DNA of 64,000 nucleotides from a virus, in IMG/VR virus record IMGVR_UViG_3300042691_005581, positions 1 to 64,000 of that record. One strand, given 5' to 3'. Shown piece by piece: positions 45,263 through 53,944 of the stretch (within the stretch, counting starts at the first letter, position 1; every line of letters begins with the position of its first letter). The notes beneath the pieces are model-generated. The model did not search any database, was not told the origin of the DNA, and worked only from the letters and a program-made list of their open reading frames with translations. The position numbers and the translations under genes are program-made.

Positions 45263-45933
45263 GAAGTATTTATCTTAGATCTAGGAATAAATTCTTCTAC
45301 TTTGCTAACATTGTTGCCTAAATATAAACCGCACATGCTAAGACTATGCTGATCTTTTGCATAAAAAAACGGATCTTGAATCCAATGTTTTTCGTGTTTT
45401 AACCATTTACTTGTATTATTTGCAATATCGTACCGGTCTCCGTACCTTAACAACCATTCTAAAAATCTCACACGATTGTCTATACTCATCTTGGTTTTAA
45501 GATAAACTTTGTATTGATACTGCCCTTTGGGTAACTGATTACAAATTACTTTCTTGTTATGACTAACTAGAAATTCTAATTCTTCTGTACTACTAGGCTC
45601 AGTAACAATAGTCACCCATTTTTTCATAGACTTAATGATCTTTTCAGAAAGTGCAGCATCTTTAACAAATATATTGAAGTGAGAACCTTCTCCTCTTACT
45701 CGAATTTCTTGATTTTCATAAGGTTGAAAAGCTAATGCAAATTCACCAATGTCAGATTTGTTAGCATCTCGCCAATACCAAGCGTTCCAACTTTTGTTAG
45801 ATTTGTCATCAGCCCATGCAAGAGTTTCGTTAACTCCTACTCTTGCAATGGACCCAGACTTTTTAAGAACACATTCTATTTTAATAGGCCATTTATTGTA
45901 AAATAGCTTACGTGTTTTCTGTCGCTGCATCAT
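45250..45933 (-). CDS. Hypothetical phage protein
   Basis: 227 aa, Trp- and Lys-rich. Opening KTRKLFYNKWPIKIECVLKK; C-terminal LRYGDRYDIANNTSKWL and a CGLYLGNNVSKVEEFIP end. No known domain; a nucleic-acid-handling or packaging role cannot be excluded. Its ATGATG start overlaps the ClpA-like stop by 26 bases. Confidence 0.55.
   Translation of the reverse strand: MMQRQKTRKLFYNKWPIKIECVLKKSGSIARVGVNETLAWADDKSNKSWNAWYWRDANKSDIGEFALAFQPYENQEIRVRGEGSHFNIFVKDAALSEKIIKSMKKWVTIVTEPSSTEELEFLVSHNKKVICNQLPKGQYQYKVYLKTKMSIDNRVRFLEWLLRYGDRYDIANNTSKWLKHEKHWIQDPFFYAKDQHSLSMCGLYLGNNVSKVEEFIPRSKINTSCPI
45267..45274 (-). promoter_or_regulatory. Possible late promoter (GATAAATACTTC)
   Basis: Minus-strand GATAAATA, then CTTC and the ATG at 45262. 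The spacing would give a nearly leaderless transcript for the structural gene. Confidence 0.4.
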
Positions 45934-48175
45934 TAATCTCTTTGATTGGCAATACTTCTATGTAGTTGAGTTTGAGGTTATTATTTTCCACAGTGATCTC
46001 AACTACTCCGCCATTGACTAATTTACCAAATAAGATTTCTTTACTGAGAGGTTTCTTAATATGTTCGTCAATGGTACGTTGCAACGGGCGAGCACCCATT
46101 TTCTTATCAAATCCTTTGGAAATTAAAAATTCAACAGCTTCGACAGATGGTTTAACTGCAACATTTTTATCTTTGAGAAGGCCGTTAAGTTCATCCACAA
46201 ATTTCTTAACAATTTTAATCATTGTCTGTTGATCAAGTTTTCCAAATCTAACAATGCCGTCCAAGCGATTGCGGAACTCAGGAGCAAAGAACTTGTTAAC
46301 AGCATCTTTAGGATCACCATCACGTTCCAAACTACCAAAACCTACACCATTCTTTTCAGCATCGGCGGCACCTAAGTTACTGGTCATGATGACAATAGCG
46401 TTACGACCGTCAGCTTTTTTACCATTGCTGCCAGTTACAAATCCATTGTCCATTAGCTGAAGCATCACGGTGAGCACACTAGGATGCGCTTTTTCTACTT
46501 CGTCTAACAATAGAACACAGTTAGGATGTTCTTGCAATTTAGTAATAAGTTGTCCAGCATTGTCGTCGAATCCCACATATCCTGGAGGACTTCCTAACAA
46601 TTTTGATACACTGTGCTGTTCTTGATATTCGCTCATATCAAATCTTACAAGCTCAACACTTAGTCCTACTGCAAGTTGTTTAGCAACTTCAGTTTTACCT
46701 ACACCAGTAGGTCCTACAAATAAGAAATTACCAATTGGTCTATTCAAAGATTTTAATCCTGCCTGTGCAATGAATATCTTATCAAGCAGCATTTCGATAG
46801 CATTTTCTTGACCATAAACTTTGCTTCTCAAATTCTTGTCTAAATCTTTTAAATTTTTACTTTCTTTTGATGCAATCTGATCTAATGGCAATCCTGTTGC
46901 TTTGCTAACTTCGAATAAAATTTCATCGTGGTCAACAATGCCGTTTTCCTCGTCTTTAATTTTAAAACGAGCACTTGCACAATCAATAAGATCGATTGCT
47001 TTGTCGGGCAATTTTTTATCAGTCATGTATTTGACACTGTATTTTACAGCATCTACTACAGCCTGCTTGGTGATTTTAACACCGTGATGTTTTTCGTAAT
47101 ATTTCTTTAGACCCATTAGGATTTTAATGGAAGTAGCTTCGTCTGGTTCTCCTATAACCACACGTTGGAATCGACGCATCAATGCGCGATCTTTTTCAAA
47201 GTGTTTGCGGAATTCTTCCCAGGTAGTTGATGCAATAACTTTAATAGTGCCCTTGCCTAACGCTGGCTTCAACATGTTACTCATGTCATTACTGCCGCCA
47301 CCTACTGCACCTGCACCACTCATCATATGAGCTTCATCGATGAATAAGATACAATTCTTTTTCTTTTCAAGAGCACTAACAACCATTTTTAGTCGCTCTT
47401 CAAAGTCTCCTCGATATTTACTACCGGCTAGCATAGCACTGATATCGAGATTGTAAACTGTATGCCCTTGAATAAATTTAGGCACATTGCCTTCTTCAAT
47501 TTTTCTAGCAATGCCTTCGGCGATAGCAGTTTTACCTACGCCCGGATCACCGATCAACATAACATTCGATTTGGTACGGCGAGCCAATACCAATGAGATA
47601 TCTTCAATTTCTTTTTCACGCCCAATAACTGGATCAATTTTCTTTGCCTTAACTTTTGCATTCAAGTTAGTGCAATATTGAACAATAATTTTCTCCAACT
47701 GTCGATTGACTACTTCGTCGGACTCTGCTTCGTCGATTGTATTTTCTTCTTTCGACAAGAAGTCTAAAAATTTATCTCTATCAATTTTGTGTTTTCTCAG
47801 GAAGTAAAATGCATAACTCTTTTTTTCACTAAACATACTGACAAAACAGTCTAACGGTTCAATCTTTGTACGTCCACTAAACAGCACCTGTGTAAATGCT
47901 CTGTTTAGCATACGCTCCATTGCGTGAGTTTTTTTAGGTTTATCTTCGAGATCTGGATTAATAATGTCGAGTAACTCGGTATCAATAAATTGCTTAACTT
48001 CTTTTTTTAGTGTCGACAAGTCGGTACCAAAGCTCTTTAAAATTTCTGAGAATTTTTCATCGTCCAACAAACTGTGAAGAAAGTGCTCTAGCGTTAAGTA
48101 TTCGTGATTTCGATCGGCAGCAGCCAACACAGCTTTTTCAAAAATAGCAGCTAGGCTCTTATCTGGTTCCAACAT
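45908..48175 (-). CDS. clpA: ClpA-like AAA+ unfoldase
   Basis: 755 aa, full ClpA size. N-terminal Clp_N-type domain; AAA1 with GDPGVGKTAIAEG (about 209-221) and FIDEAHMMSGAGAVGGGS; AAA2 with FVGPTGVGKTEVAK (about residue 485), LLLDEVEKAHPSV and an arginine finger in PEFRNRLDGIV. A loop NGVGFGSLERDGD sits where ClpA carries its ClpP-docking IGL/F loop, so docking on host ClpP is plausible. TAATG coupling to peptide deformylase upstream. Confidence 0.93.
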   Translation of the reverse strand: MLEPDKSLAAIFEKAVLAAADRNHEYLTLEHFLHSLLDDEKFSEILKSFGTDLSTLKKEVKQFIDTELLDIINPDLEDKPKKTHAMERMLNRAFTQVLFSGRTKIEPLDCFVSMFSEKKSYAFYFLRKHKIDRDKFLDFLSKEENTIDEAESDEVVNRQLEKIIVQYCTNLNAKVKAKKIDPVIGREKEIEDISLVLARRTKSNVMLIGDPGVGKTAIAEGIARKIEEGNVPKFIQGHTVYNLDISAMLAGSKYRGDFEERLKMVVSALEKKKNCILFIDEAHMMSGAGAVGGGSNDMSNMLKPALGKGTIKVIASTTWEEFRKHFEKDRALMRRFQRVVIGEPDEATSIKILMGLKKYYEKHHGVKITKQAVVDAVKYSVKYMTDKKLPDKAIDLIDCASARFKIKDEENGIVDHDEILFEVSKATGLPLDQIASKESKNLKDLDKNLRSKVYGQENAIEMLLDKIFIAQAGLKSLNRPIGNFLFVGPTGVGKTEVAKQLAVGLSVELVRFDMSEYQEQHSVSKLLGSPPGYVGFDDNAGQLITKLQEHPNCVLLLDEVEKAHPSVLTVMLQLMDNGFVTGSNGKKADGRNAIVIMTSNLGAADAEKNGVGFGSLERDGDPKDAVNKFFAPEFRNRLDGIVRFGKLDQQTMIKIVKKFVDELNGLLKDKNVAVKPSVEAVEFLISKGFDKKMGARPLQRTIDEHIKKPLSKEILFGKLVNGGVVEITVENNNLKLNYIEVLPIKEINDAATENT

Positions 48176-48666
48176 TAAAATTTCCTTTTTAGTTTATTTG
48201 ACTTTTTGACGGCCAGGGCCCATTTTAACGGACTTGTTCTATCTTGATAAACTATTCCTTCTAAATGATCTAATTCGTGTAGAAAGCATCTAGCAGTAAG
48301 TCCGTCAAATTCGGCACGTTCCCATTCTCCACTACTGTTTTGCCATCTTGCACTAACAGTAGTAGGTCTCTTAATTTTAGCATAGATTCCAGGAAAACTC
48401 AAGCATCCTTCTTCATCTTCTGTAAAATTTTTAGCCTCTTCAACAACGGGATTAAAAATTCCTATAGCATGACCTGCTTTACCCATAACAAACATTCTGG
48501 CTTTTACGCCGACTTGGTTGGCAGATAATCCAATTCCGTTGTTATTGACCATAACATCGATCATGTCTTGCTCTAATTGTTTTGGATCCACTACAGGATT
48601 GCCGAAATCAAATTCTGGCATTTGTTCTCTAAGGATAGTATTGGGAAATTTTGTAATAGATAACAT
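48175..48666 (-). CDS. def: Peptide deformylase
   Basis: 163 aa, a normal length. The three signatures are intact: GIGLSANQVG (Gln51), EGCLSFPG (Cys88) and FLHELDHLEG (His130, His134, Glu131). It removes formyl groups from new proteins. Phage versions are known from aquatic phages and may support heavy protein synthesis. Confidence 0.95.
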   Translation of the reverse strand: MLSITKFPNTILREQMPEFDFGNPVVDPKQLEQDMIDVMVNNNGIGLSANQVGVKARMFVMGKAGHAIGIFNPVVEEAKNFTEDEEGCLSFPGIYAKIKRPTTVSARWQNSSGEWERAEFDGLTARCFLHELDHLEGIVYQDRTSPLKWALAVKKSNKLKRKF

Positions 48667-48669
48667 AGT

Positions 48670-49497
48670 TTAATTTTGATTAAAATTTAATAAAATATTT
48701 TTTTGATGTTCTGTAAGATTTGTTGGAATTGAAATTTTTATAGGCATTAACATTCTTCCACGAAATCGTTGATCGTGTATGTTAGGCATACCGTAGCCTA
48801 CAGCACTTAAAATTTGATCATGCTGGATGCCTGGCGGGATGTTTACTTCTAAACTTTTCCCGTCAATAGATGCTATTGTTTTTTTGCAACCTAGCATAGC
48901 ATCGACACAACTTAGTGTTATTTCTTTTATAAGATCATCACCTTGTCTGCCAAATTCTGGGTGAGGTTTAATGGAAACTGTGACGTTTAAATCTCCTCTT
49001 TGTGAGTTTGGAATTGTATCGTCGCCGAGACCTGCTAACCTAAGAGTGGTACCATCATTAATTCCTGCTGGTATTTTTACGTTAACAGTTTGAGGCCTGC
49101 CACTAGGTAGAGAAATATTAAACATCATTTCTTTGCCATAGAATGCATCTTCTAACGACACTTCTATATGCATGTTCAAAGTTTTATTTCTCTGTTGTCT
49201 ATTATGGGAAAATGGATCAAACGGATTCCTGCCCCCAAAAAATTGTCCAAATATATCGTTCATATCTACTGGACCGTGTCCGCTATGAAAAAACGACTCT
49301 GTTTGGGGATGATCGTATTGATTCTTTTTTTGAGGATCACTGAGGGTATCGTATGCTAGCTGAACTTCTTTGAACTTTTCTGCATCCCCGCCTCGATCAG
49401 GATGATGTTTTGCAGCCAATTTTCGATATGCTTGTTTTACCTCTTCGGGCGATGCGTTTCTTTGAACGCCGAGGGTTTGATAATGATCTGTATTCAT
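48670..49497 (-). CDS. dnaJ: DnaJ-family co-chaperone (type II, CbpA-like)
   Basis: 275 aa. N-terminal J domain with [20 protein letters not shown] and the HPD motif in KHHPDRGG (about 32-38). A Gly/Phe linker follows ([10 protein letters not shown]), then two beta-sandwich domains ([17 protein letters not shown]). No CxxCxGxG zinc finger, so type II. It would stimulate host DnaK. The start is 60 bases after a terminator hairpin, and no clear ribosome site precedes the ATG. Confidence 0.9.
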   Translation of the reverse strand: MNTDHYQTLGVQRNASPEEVKQAYRKLAAKHHPDRGGDAEKFKEVQLAYDTLSDPQKKNQYDHPQTESFFHSGHGPVDMNDIFGQFFGGRNPFDPFSHNRQQRNKTLNMHIEVSLEDAFYGKEMMFNISLPSGRPQTVNVKIPAGINDGTTLRLAGLGDDTIPNSQRGDLNVTVSIKPHPEFGRQGDDLIKEITLSCVDAMLGCKKTIASIDGKSLEVNIPPGIQHDQILSAVGYGMPNIHDQRFRGRMLMPIKISIPTNLTEHQKNILLNFNQN

Positions 49498-49502
49498 AAA
49501 TT

Positions 49503-49539
49503 AAAAAAAGGTATAGTACTTATATAATACTATACCTTT
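49503..49539 (-). terminator. Rho-independent terminator upstream of dnaJ
   Basis: On the minus strand, AAAGGTATAGTA pairs with TACTATACCTTT (12 bp) around a nine-base loop, followed by TTTTTTT. It ends the unit of the 76-aa signal-peptide gene at 49558. Confidence 0.85.
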
Positions 49540-49553
49540 CGGATACTTGTCAA
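49524..49553 (-). promoter_or_regulatory. Promoter overlapping the hairpin, for dnaJ
   Basis: Minus-strand TTGACA, 18-base spacer, TATTAT. The -10 is in the hairpin loop, so initiation here starts inside the terminator's distal arm. Predicted leader to the ATG at 49497 is about 20 bases. Confidence 0.55.
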
Positions 49554-49557
49554 GAAT

Positions 49558-49788
49558 TTATTTCTTTTCTGGAACTTTATCACCTTCTACTTTTTTACGG
49601 ACTTTAATTTTCTTACACTCTTGCACAGGTTTACCGTCTTTGCCGTTTACTACTTTACCAGCTTTGTCTTTCTTGTCTGTGCATACTTCTTTCATTTCCC
49701 CTTTTCCTGGGCCTTCTTTATCATCGGCAGCATATACATTACCCATAAGTGCTAATGCAAGTCCTGCTACAAAAATAATATTCTTCAT
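49558..49788 (-). CDS. Small exported Lys-rich protein
   Basis: 76 aa. N-terminal signal peptide MKNIIFVAGLALALMGNVYA with an Ala-x-Ala cleavage site, then a mature Lys- and Glu-rich region (DKKDKAGKVVNGKDGKPV) with two cysteines (EVCTDK, QECKKI) that could form a disulfide in the periplasm. No family known. AAGGAAA precedes the ATG. Confidence 0.6.
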   Translation of the reverse strand: MKNIIFVAGLALALMGNVYAADDKEGPGKGEMKEVCTDKKDKAGKVVNGKDGKPVQECKKIKVRKKVEGDKVPEKK

Positions 49789-49799
49789 TTTAATTTCCT

Positions 49800-50204
49800 T
49801 TAAATTAATGGTTGCGATTCTTGTGGTACTATTAATTTACCACTTGTGGTTGTTGCATACGGAGATGCACTGGTACTGCCTGTCGAAGGTACGCCAAATG
49901 TTGGAGACCTGCTAGATAGTATGTCGGTTGTTGAGTTGCCATTTATAACTCCTCCTAATTTTTCCTGTCCTCTGCTCCATGCAGTAACTCCCACTATAGC
50001 ACCCATTGCCATATGAAATAGTCCTGCGCCTTGTAGCGTTAGGGGTTGCCATTGAGATGTTACACTGCCATGGTTTACTGCTTGTAACATACTCCATAAA
50101 ATTGGAAATATGATAAAATCAGTTACGCACACTAACATATACATCCATCCCATAGCTGGACGCCATTTACTATTCATCCAATTTTCTTTGCTATGGGTTG
50201 TCAT
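49800..50204 (-). CDS. Holin-like membrane protein
   Basis: 134 aa. Three hydrophobic segments (about 17-38, 55-72 and possibly 72-80) with WRPAMGWMYMLVCVTDF and LTLQGAGLFHMAMGAIVG, the style of 3TM phage holins. The C-terminal tail ends SGKLIVPQESQP, shared with the 184-aa neighbour. Near the endolysin and spanins, so holin is likely but not proved. Confidence 0.6.
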   Translation of the reverse strand: MTTHSKENWMNSKWRPAMGWMYMLVCVTDFIIFPILWSMLQAVNHGSVTSQWQPLTLQGAGLFHMAMGAIVGVTAWSRGQEKLGGVINGNSTTDILSSRSPTFGVPSTGSTSASPYATTTSGKLIVPQESQPLI

Positions 50205-50210
50205 AATATA

Positions 50211-50765
50211 TTATAGTTCAGGTTGTGGCTCTTCCGGTACGATCTTCTTACCACTTGCAGTCATTGCAAATGTTTGATTGAATCCAGTGGGTGCTCCAAA
50301 GCCTGTTGATACATTATTTCCAAAACTGCTAGATGGTGTTGCTCCGAACGCTGGCCCTGCTCCGAATCCAGATGATACAGATCCAAATCCACCGGTGTTT
50401 GTTGAAGAAATAGTCTGAGCACCGAACGGTCCACTAATTGTTGTCGATGAACTTTTTGGTGCTCTATCCCATCCAGAATTTGCCGCCTTTAATGCTTCTT
50501 TCTGTGCTTCTTTGTCACCCGGACTGGCTAACATGATACCACTTAGTGTACCCGTCAAGAATGTAGCAATTGGGATGATCAGTTCAAAGAACTTTTGATC
50601 AATTGGACTAATGGCGTTAAGTGGTTGTGTAACAAATATTAAAGAATATAGTACAACAAATACAATACCAAATAATGTTAACGATAGACAAATGCCGATG
50701 AAAAATTTCAATCGGGCCATTAATTCTTCTTCAGTATAAATGTGTTCAGGTTGGTTATTTTCCAC
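50211..50765 (-). CDS. Membrane protein with Gly/Phe-rich tail (lysis region)
   Basis: 184 aa from the GTG at 50765, which follows AAGGAG at a good distance; the ATG further up would overlap the next gene by 74 bases. Two membrane helices (about 14-38 and 52-77), then a low-complexity tail with FGAG, GFGSV, GFGAP and SSFGNN units. The C-terminus TASGKKIVPEEPQP matches that of the holin-like neighbour. Function unknown; perhaps an accessory holin. Confidence 0.6.
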   Translation of the reverse strand: MENNQPEHIYTEEELMARLKFFIGICLSLTLFGIVFVVLYSLIFVTQPLNAISPIDQKFFELIIPIATFLTGTLSGIMLASPGDKEAQKEALKAANSGWDRAPKSSSTTISGPFGAQTISSTNTGGFGSVSSGFGAGPAFGATPSSSFGNNVSTGFGAPTGFNQTFAMTASGKKIVPEEPQPEL

Positions 50766-51045
50766 AACTAACTCCTTGTGTGTTGGGCGCCCCAGCAGCC
50801 GGAGCAGAAATTGTTTTAGTCGGTTCATCTTTTGGTGGTCCTAATCTCGGGTCACGTTGACCTTTAAAAATATGTTCGGGACATGTGCGAGTTACGTCAC
50901 ACGTTGGTAACTTGCATATTTGCTTATCCCAGTTTTCTGGATTTTGACAAGGGTAACGAAAACTGTCACCATTGCTAAAATATGCTAACGCAAGAGGTGC
51001 TAATAGTAATACAAACACCCACTTGAGTAATTTTTTATCTTGCAT
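50755..51045 (-). CDS. Small membrane-anchored, Cys-rich protein
   Basis: 96 aa. One N-terminal hydrophobic segment (LLKWVFVLLLAPLALAYF), then a periplasmic part with six cysteines (YPCQNPENWDKQICKLPTC, RTCPEHIF, VSCGK). May be disulfide-bonded, an anchor or inhibitor of the lysis system. AAGGAG precedes the ATG; it overlaps the next gene by 11 bases. Confidence 0.55.
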   Translation of the reverse strand: MQDKKLLKWVFVLLLAPLALAYFSNGDSFRYPCQNPENWDKQICKLPTCDVTRTCPEHIFKGQRDPRLGPPKDEPTKTISAPAAGAPNTQGVSCGK

Positions 51046-51067
51046 TACTCGGCTCCTTTATATACTA

Positions 51068-51340
51068 TTATTTAACGCTTTCAAAGATTTTTCTTTGCTT
51101 GTCATACCACTCGTTCCAGCCATCTACTTTATTAGCACACTCGTAGTATGCGCCATAGTTCTTAACTACGGTTTTAAGCAAGTCAGTAATAGACACTGCG
51201 TTACCAGTATTTTCTATTAGAGATAATTCTGGGCACTTTTCCTGTAGAGCAGGAACAGCATCCGGAAAGTTTCTTTTAACTGGAGCAGTTATTGAACAAC
51301 CCGCTAATAATGCAGCAAACGCTAGAATGATTATTTTCAT
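51068..51340 (-). CDS. o-spanin-like outer-membrane lipoprotein
   Basis: 90 aa. Signal sequence MKIIILAFAALLAGC with a lipobox (LLAGC). The mature chain has a conserved-looking NAVSITDLLKTVVKNYGAYY and CANKVDGWNEWYDKQRKIF. It fits a Rz1-type partner of the inner-membrane spanin next to it, which fuses the membranes after endolysin attack. ATGA overlap with the i-spanin gene. Confidence 0.75.
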   Translation of the reverse strand: MKIIILAFAALLAGCSITAPVKRNFPDAVPALQEKCPELSLIENTGNAVSITDLLKTVVKNYGAYYECANKVDGWNEWYDKQRKIFESVK

Positions 51341-51870
51341 TTTCTAGGATCCTTTGCTGCTTTGTTTAGTATTGCAGCGTCATTGTGTACATTGATTAAT
51401 TCTTTAGGAACTGGACAACTTTCAATATACTTTATAACTTCTTCTATGCGAACTCTTTCGGGCCCCTGTACTTCTTTGATAACTTCTTTGGTTTCTAATT
51501 TGTCAATATACTTTGTTATATATTCTGTTTTGCCTTTGATAAACTCTTTTTGTTTTACAATTTTTTCTTGTATAACAACGTTTTCTTTCTTAGACTCAGC
51601 TTCTGCTGCTGCTACTTTGGCTTCTAATTCTTTGACTCGATCACGCCACATCATTTCTGTAGTGTAGCCACCCTTGAAATAAATTCCTGCAGTTAGCAAT
51701 ACAGCGCTGACAATTTGAATTATCGTTACATATTTTGACAGACTAGGAATTTTGTTTAAGATTTTGTGCAGTACAAAAAATGCCAAGATGAAACTAATAA
51801 TCCCTGCAAATAACACTATGTTGACAATGTACATCAACAAGGTATCAGGTAAGAATGACAGAAGCCACAT
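51337..51870 (-). CDS. i-spanin-like inner-membrane protein
   Basis: 177 aa. Two N-terminal hydrophobic segments (about 10-34 and 45-62), then a long periplasmic coiled coil (VKELEAKVAAAEAESKKENV, EKIVKQKEFIKGK) as in Rz. Located between endolysin and o-spanin, the classical order. The presence of two membrane segments is unlike most Rz, which have one. Confidence 0.7.
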   Translation of the reverse strand: MWLLSFLPDTLLMYIVNIVLFAGIISFILAFFVLHKILNKIPSLSKYVTIIQIVSAVLLTAGIYFKGGYTTEMMWRDRVKELEAKVAAAEAESKKENVVIQEKIVKQKEFIKGKTEYITKYIDKLETKEVIKEVQGPERVRIEEVIKYIESCPVPKELINVHNDAAILNKAAKDPRK

Positions 51871-51871
51871 A

Positions 51872-52507
51872 TTAATGACCTAGAACGTGTAATGCGTGAT
51901 TATAATGTTTGATACGATCTTCCAACCCAATTGTACCACCATTGATACGCTTAGTTAGTGTAAGGATGTCGCCCTTGTCTGCCCATTGATTTAAGTTGTT
52001 AGCTTCCCAGAACCATGCGGCACTTTGTACACAACCTTCAAACGTTGTTAGATGTTCACCAGCTTCTTCGACTGAGATTTCTAAACTTTGTGCATATCGT
52101 GTATAGTTGTCTTTTCCAGTTAGCTGGATAAGACCACGACCGCAATATCGAAAACCGTCTCCCGACGCTTCTGGACCATTGCCCATACGTCCACCGTAGA
52201 CCTTATTGGCAATCATTTCTGGCTTGCCTGCATATTGGGCAGCAATAGCATCGTCGGGAAAATACTTAGGAAAAATCTTGCGTAATGTTACGGCACGATA
52301 GTTTAAGTTTTCTTTAATAGCACGATAACCACCTGACTCGTGTGCAGTCTGTGCTAAAAATGCAGCAACACGTGGTGCTGTTTCGATATCGTAATCTGGA
52401 AGAATTTGGCATATTGCCTCATACCAGTGTTCTGCGTGTGGAGGATTTCCGCCCACACACTCTTTAAACTTTGCCAATGTAAATTCAAATTTAAATCCGT
52501 TACTCAT
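51872..52507 (-). CDS. GH19 endolysin (chitinase-type muramidase)
   Basis: 211 aa. GH19 catalytic elements: LAQTAHESGGYRAIKENLNY (Glu57 acid, Glu66), then GRGLIQLTGKDNYTRYA and FEANNLN-like sequence. It degrades peptidoglycan. No signal peptide, so holin-dependent. Followed by the spanin pair, so the lysis cassette runs 52507 to 49800. Confidence 0.92.
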   Translation of the reverse strand: MSNGFKFEFTLAKFKECVGGNPPHAEHWYEAICQILPDYDIETAPRVAAFLAQTAHESGGYRAIKENLNYRAVTLRKIFPKYFPDDAIAAQYAGKPEMIANKVYGGRMGNGPEASGDGFRYCGRGLIQLTGKDNYTRYAQSLEISVEEAGEHLTTFEGCVQSAAWFWEANNLNQWADKGDILTLTKRINGGTIGLEDRIKHYNHALHVLGH

Positions 52508-52529
52508 TTTTTATCCTTTTTAAATTTTT

Positions 52530-53306
52530 TTACCAACTGTCTTTTTCTATAATGATAGCAGTATCCCCGTTTCTAATTAAAAACTTATCTGCTATTTTTT
52601 CAATATCATAATTTCCCAAAAATTTAGTTAAGAACACTACCTGACTTTGGCTAGTTTCATCTAAACTTATTTTTCCCTTGACCTTGTTTTTTATTTCTTC
52701 GTACGGTCCGATGGCTAATAATTTTGCATCAATTGGTCCAGAATAAGGTCTTGTAAACGTTAACATATTGCTTTCGCTAATAGCTACATCTACAGATCCT
52801 TGATCAAAGAAATTTGTAACTTTGTCTTGTTTTAGTGTTTGCATTTTACTAGTATACAATTGTTCGTCTAATGGAATAAATTGCGATAAATTTTCTACAG
52901 TAGTTTCATACAAGTTAGAATCTTTAAAATATCTAAAACTCCAATCTTTACAATTAGCTAACTGTCCAATGCCGCTTAACATTTCTAAAATCTGTTTAGG
53001 AACTTCTGAAGTTCTTTCAAGTTCAACAAATACGCTGTATCGGCCATCTCGTTCTTCGCCGGTACTCATGTCAGCATCAAGAACAAACTTGTAGCCCTTT
53101 TCAATGAATTCCATTAAATCGATAGCAGGCATTTTTTCTTTTGTTTTGAATGACACTACTACAACGTTTTTATCTTCACCCATCTTACTTTTAAATTGAT
53201 CGATGGAGAGGATAGGGGAAATCATGTCCTGCAGATCTCCGGCCCGTAGTCCTTCAAATAATTTAGGCTTGTGGCGGTGTTGCTGGTTGTTCTGCTGCGA
53301 CTTCAT
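52530..53306 (-). CDS. Hypothetical phage protein
   Basis: 258 aa from the ATG at 53306 (AGGAG ten bases ahead); an ATG at 53339 would add 11 residues and overlap further. Two similar halves of alpha/beta type are suggested (NVVVVSFKTKEKMPAIDLM, IFxKGYKFVLDADMSTG). No enzyme motif. Its neighbour at 53263 is also a phage-conserved unknown. Confidence 0.5.
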   Translation of the reverse strand: MKSQQNNQQHRHKPKLFEGLRAGDLQDMISPILSIDQFKSKMGEDKNVVVVSFKTKEKMPAIDLMEFIEKGYKFVLDADMSTGEERDGRYSVFVELERTSEVPKQILEMLSGIGQLANCKDWSFRYFKDSNLYETTVENLSQFIPLDEQLYTSKMQTLKQDKVTNFFDQGSVDVAISESNMLTFTRPYSGPIDAKLLAIGPYEEIKNKVKGKISLDETSQSQVVFLTKFLGNYDIEKIADKFLIRNGDTAIIIEKDSW

Positions 53307-53811
53307 CTGTCGGAATCTCCTGTGCTGCTGAATTTTCATCTAATCCCGTGTTGAGATTATATCTCATCAAATCGGCGTTAGCTGCATTTTCTTTGTCAAT
53401 ATATCCTTGATAGATATCTTGCATTAATTTTTTAGGCATTGCTACGGTTACAATCCATACTGGATGTGCGTCAATTTTACCCTTTTTAGTACCTGGTCTA
53501 AAATCATCAGGCGAATATATTTTTCTAGGAATTAACACATGATCTTTTTTGTAACCAATTTTACATCCGTAATCAGTTAATCTTGCGCCACCTTCCGGAT
53601 CTGGCATGTTTTCATAAGGCCACATAAATTTACAGGTTACTGTGTATCTGTCTACATCGGGACCTGTAACTAGTTCGCCGTCTTCCCAATTTTTAAAAAC
53701 ATAGACGTCTAGTTCGTCGATTACACGTTCAAAGTCTTTTAATACTTTAAACGCACTATCGTTACTAGTTAAAGTTTCTAAATTTTTAATAACGTCGATA
53801 ATGTCGTGCAT
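53263..53811 (-). CDS. Hypothetical phage protein
   Basis: 182 aa. Central folded domain (LDVYVFKNWEDGELVTGPDV, TCKFMWPYENMPDPEGG, ARLTDYGCKIGYKKDH) followed by a Pro/Gln/Glu tail. Its style recurs in aquatic T4-like phages near structural genes. First gene of the minus unit diverging from phoH. Confidence 0.55.
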   Translation of the reverse strand: MHDIIDVIKNLETLTSNDSAFKVLKDFERVIDELDVYVFKNWEDGELVTGPDVDRYTVTCKFMWPYENMPDPEGGARLTDYGCKIGYKKDHVLIPRKIYSPDDFRPGTKKGKIDAHPVWIVTVAMPKKLMQDIYQGYIDKENAANADLMRYNLNTGLDENSAAQEIPTDEVAAEQPATPPQA

Positions 53812-53831
53812 GGTTTTCTCTCTACTGCTAT

Positions 53832-53839
53832 TATTTATG
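53832..53839 (-). promoter_or_regulatory. Possible late promoter box (CATAAATA)
   Basis: In the 133-base divergent gap between phoH and the minus unit, 20 bases before the ATG at 53811. Followed by GAGAGAAAA before the start, so a normal leader. Confidence 0.4.
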
Positions 53840-53944
53840 TCCTGTTAACACACTCTGCCCTAACTAAAAATACCGCATTTCAAGCCCGTTTTTTAGTCTC
53901 GGTCTTAAATATCTATGCAGGTCGTTCTATAAAGGGGTTAAAAA

